Origin: Myceligenerans indicum
Lineage (GTDB): Bacteria > Actinomycetota > Actinomycetes > Actinomycetales > Cellulomonadaceae
DNA length: 64,000 nucleotides
Assembly: GCF_016742955.1 (NCBI RefSeq)
Contig: NZ_JABBYC010000006.1
Span: forward strand, 92,374 to 156,373
Direction: 5' to 3'
The translations under genes were made by a program, and so were the position numbers. Positions 61,649-64,000 of this stretch are shown piece after piece (the first letter of the stretch is position 1; each line of letters opens with the position of its first letter). The notes beneath the pieces are model-generated. The model was not told where the DNA came from, made no database searches, and worked only from the letters and a program-made list of their open reading frames with translations.

Positions 61649-63212
61649 GCCACCACTTCTGGTTCGCGCCCCCGTGACACTCCCAGATCACGAGCTTCGT
61701 GCCGTCGTCGCCGTTCCAGCCCTGGACGTCGACGCACTTGTCGGCCGCGATCGACACCAGGTCCCCGGCTCCGGACAGGACCCACTGCTGGGCGATGTTG
61801 CCGTTGCAGTTCACGATCTGCACGGTCGTGCCGTTCGTGGAGTCACCCCAGGCGAGGTCCATGCACAGCCCTCCGGCGCGGACCGTGCCGTCGGAGGCGA
61901 AGGTCCACCGTTGCGCCGCGGTGCCGTTGCAGGTCCAGATCTGAAGCGGCACACCGTCGGAGAAGTTCGAGCCGGGGACGTCGATGCACTTGCCCTCGTA
62001 CCCGACGATCTCCCGGCCGCCCCCGCCGGTGGTGGTGAGGCTGAGGCCGTAGTTGGCCAGGATGGGGTTGATCGGCTGGTAGATGAACCTGCCGTTGCTC
62101 GCGCAGTCGCCGATACGCCCGGACGTCACGCCCTGCGCCTGGTCCCCGGAGATCACGGACCCACCGGAGTCGCCTCCCTCGGCACACGCCGAGCCCGTTG
62201 CCATCCCCGGGATGTCGCCACTTCCGTAGTTGATGGTGACGTTCTTCTCCTGGATCACGCCGCAGCGCCAGCCCGACGTCCGCCCGGACCGGCACACCGA
62301 TGCGCCGATCGGCATCTCGTTCGACCCCGCGACGGCGACGGTGCCGCCCGCGTAGTCGTTCACGGCCGGGCGGGACGTCCAGTCCCCGTTGGTCCGGACC
62401 CAGGCCCAGTCGTGGCCGGGGAACTGCGAACCCGCGTAGCTGCCGAGCGCGGCGCCGTCGGGCGCGTTCACCGCGTCGCCGGTGCTGCCGCAGTGACCTG
62501 CCGTGACGAACCCGCCGGCCACGGCGAAGCCCACCGAGCACAGCGTGACGTAGCCGTCGCCGGTGGGCCGGTGGAACTCGTTGCCGCCCACGATGTCGCG
62601 GGCCGGCACGGGCGCCGTGTCCGATCGTTCCACCCGCACCACGCCGGACGGCACCCCCGCCTTCTCCGCCAGCGCATGGGCCGCGTCTGCGTCGGCGGCC
62701 TCGATGACCAGGGCGTTCTCTTCCGGGTCGGCGTACCAGGCATGCACGGCCCGGGGAGCTTCGACACCGTCGAGCGCCTCCTTCCAGCGTGTGAGCTCGT
62801 CGAGTCCGTACCGCACGACGACGGCCCGCGCCCCCGTCTCGCCGACGACGCCTGCCGCCGCGGAGCTCGTGACGGCCACCCGAACGTCACCGCCCCCGTC
62901 GGGCACCCAGGTACCTCCGTACTCGTCACCGAGCGACGAGACGAAGCGCTCTTCCAGGGCAGCGGCCCTCGCGTCGAGTGCGAGACGTGCCCGGAGCTCG
63001 TCGGGGCCGAGACCGAGATCCCGCTCGAATGCCGCGGCCTGCTCCGGCGGCATTCCCGCCGTCTCGGACGACACCGGAGGTGTGCCGGAGGACTCGGCAC
63101 CCGCGGGTGGCGCGCCCACGAGCGCGACACCGGCCAGCGCGGTCATCACGGCAAGACCGCACGACACCAGCGATCTCGCCGACCTGCGATTCGACGTACT
63201 CGATCTGAGCAT
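61641..63212 (-). CDS. secreted streptogrisin-type serine protease with ricin-type lectin domain
   Basis: A 523-residue pre-pro-protease of family S1. Signal peptide residues 1-39, then an alpha-lytic-protease-like prodomain to about residue 205. The mature chymotrypsin-fold domain begins near DIVGGNEFHRP, with His240 (FVTAGHCG), Asp268 (PGHDWAWV) and Ser349 (EGGDSGGSV), all present. From about residue 395 a CBM13/ricin B lectin carries three QxW repeats (AQRWTF, AQQWVL, NQKWWL). The ATG has GGGAGGGAG upstream. It probably degrades extracellular protein while bound to a glycan. Confidence 0.95.
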   Translation of the reverse strand: MLRSSTSNRRSARSLVSCGLAVMTALAGVALVGAPPAGAESSGTPPVSSETAGMPPEQAAAFERDLGLGPDELRARLALDARAAALEERFVSSLGDEYGGTWVPDGGGDVRVAVTSSAAAGVVGETGARAVVVRYGLDELTRWKEALDGVEAPRAVHAWYADPEENALVIEAADADAAHALAEKAGVPSGVVRVERSDTAPVPARDIVGGNEFHRPTGDGYVTLCSVGFAVAGGFVTAGHCGSTGDAVNAPDGAALGSYAGSQFPGHDWAWVRTNGDWTSRPAVNDYAGGTVAVAGSNEMPIGASVCRSGRTSGWRCGVIQEKNVTINYGSGDIPGMATGSACAEGGDSGGSVISGDQAQGVTSGRIGDCASNGRFIYQPINPILANYGLSLTTTGGGGREIVGYEGKCIDVPGSNFSDGVPLQIWTCNGTAAQRWTFASDGTVRAGGLCMDLAWGDSTNGTTVQIVNCNGNIAQQWVLSGAGDLVSIAADKCVDVQGWNGDDGTKLVIWECHGGANQKWWLR

Positions 63213-63699
63213 CTGCTGCTCCCTCCCTGAGGCCCGGCAGAGCCGGGGCATGTACGGGTGGGCGGACGAGGGACGGCGGCGATGTCGTACCCCCGCACGC
63301 CGACACGTTCGGTTTCGCACGCGTCCGATGAGGGCCATGGCGATGCTAGGCGCCGCGGTCACGTTACTGAACAGTCATGAACTACCGATGTGGGAACTAC
63401 CTACGACATCCATGACGATGTCGCGACGTCGGCGGGCGGCCCGCCCTGGCGCGCACCGCACGCGGCGCCCCCTCCTGGGCGGGGCACACCACCGGGGGAG
63501 GCGGGTGGCGCCATGCTGCCGGGTCACGGATTGGCGTCGAAGGCCTCCTCGAGTTGACACCCCTACCCCCTAGCCTTTGCATGAGAGAACAGGTCACTGG
63601 TTTGCGAACCTCGGCCGGATGCTGGGCGGCACCGGGCAAGACAGCGTGTCGACTGTCCAGCACGCATCGTGAACGACCAGGAAGAACTCAGGAGTCGAA
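63213..63699. other. 487-base divergent intergenic region
   Basis: No gene was seen. On the minus strand TAGCAT (63343-63348) with TTCAGT 17 bases upstream may drive the protease. An inverted repeat (CGACATC 63404-63410, GATGTCG 63417-63423) could be an operator. A plus-strand promoter lies at 63554-63582. Confidence 0.5.
63554..63582 (+). promoter_or_regulatory. promoter of sugar-binding lipoprotein gene
   Basis: A perfect TTGACA at 63554-63559 and a weak -10 TTGCAT at 63577-63582, 17 bases apart. The leader would be about 110 bases. Confidence 0.5.
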
Positions 63700-64000
63700 A
63701 TGCGAGTGAATCGGAAGTCGGCCGGCGTGGTGGCCTCGGTTGCCGTGCTGGGCATGACCCTGGCGGCATGCGGGGGCGATTCGGGCGATGGTGGGTCCAC
63801 CGCCGGGGGCGGCGCGGACCAGGTCGAGGTGTTCACCTGGTGGGCCGCGGGTTCGGAGAAGGCTGGCCTGGATGCGCTGGTGGGCGTGTTCAACGAGCAG
63901 CACCCCGACATCGAGTTCGTGAACGGTGCGGTGGCCGGTGGCGCCGGGTCGGCGGCGAAGGACCTGCTGCAGACCCGTCTGCAGGCCCAGGACCCGCCGG
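63700..64000 (+). CDS. ABC transporter sugar-binding lipoprotein, partial
   Basis: Start of an extracellular solute-binding protein. The signal peptide VVASVAVLGMTLAACGG ends in a lipobox (LAAC) with a Gly/Ser linker after the cysteine. Then VEVFTWWAAGSEKAGLDALV and FNEQHPDIEFVNG match family 1 sugar-binding proteins. AGGAG lies seven bases before the ATG. The gene runs off the window; transporter permeases are expected beyond it. Confidence 0.93.
   Translation, partial: MRVNRKSAGVVASVAVLGMTLAACGGDSGDGGSTAGGGADQVEVFTWWAAGSEKAGLDALVGVFNEQHPDIEFVNGAVAGGAGSAAKDLLQTRLQAQDPP

Noticed and set aside
63404..63423. Inverted repeat upstream of the protease taken as a terminator
   Set aside because: No gene ends there on either strand; an operator is more likely, and 7-bp arms are too weak to be sure.

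Overview
The window is very GC-rich, codes densely on both strands, and carries WhiB, DUF3499, Trm112, DUF5719, TIGR03089 and paired LCP genes together. This marks an actinobacterium, most likely order Micrococcales near Cellulomonadaceae/Promicromonosporaceae; the placement is inferred from gene content only. The spine is the conserved actinobacterial neighbourhood of manA, manB, Trm112, DUF3499, metallopeptidase, LCP, TIGR03089, whiB2, large GT2, DUF5719 and purEK. It has been opened up by large surface-glycan blocks and by a zone of decayed mobile and polymorphic-toxin DNA.

1-21.7 kb is a nonulosonate (sialic-acid-like) surface-glycan locus. It holds an ABC-2 polysaccharide exporter permease (cut by the window edge), a polysialyltransferase-like GT-B enzyme, a DUF6716-type transferase, a GT2, a NANS-like nonulosonate synthase lacking its SAF domain, and a CMP-nonulosonate synthetase fused to a HAD phosphatase. 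It also holds manA, manB, a Trm112 protein, two sulfotransferases, a GT42 sialyltransferase fused to a GT8 domain, a second GT8, two polysaccharide pyruvyltransferases and an OafA/SGNH acyltransferase. Together these look able to make a CMP-nonulosonate, polymerise or transfer it, and decorate the product with sulfate, pyruvate and acyl groups before or after ABC export. The 9-phosphate-type synthase, the fused phosphatase and the neighbouring mannose-6-phosphate enzymes make Kdn (as in actinobacterial teichulosonic acids) the leading guess for the sugar.

21.8-40.4 kb holds DUF3499, then an operon of GT2, GT4, a flippase-like protein and two GT-C-type membrane proteins. A third GT-C paralogue runs the other way and overlaps the operon tail to tail. 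Then come the DUF metallopeptidase, two LCP ligases, a TIGR03089 protein, WhiB2, a giant membrane GT2 and DUF5719. This block probably builds a polyprenyl-linked wall polymer and attaches it to peptidoglycan.

40.4-48.6 kb is accessory and largely decayed. It has an AlbA_2/Schlafen-type ATP-binding regulator, two extra pieces of the DUF5719 3' end, a broken DUF4143 ATPase, an IS30 remnant, several RHS toxin fragments with two paralogous candidate immunity proteins, a third possible immunity gene, and an AT-rich control region with interleaved inverted repeats.

48.6-64 kb is ordinary chromosome: purE/purK, a NarL-type and an OmpR-type two-component system, a MacB/LolCDE-like ABC exporter, an orphan EccC/EssC-like FtsK ATPase, a secreted streptogrisin-type protease with a ricin-type lectin domain, and the start of a sugar ABC transporter lipoprotein. 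About a dozen starts carry a TAnnnT -10 box six to eight bases upstream, so leaderless transcription is common here, and this decided several start codons. No tRNA, rRNA or CRISPR was seen.
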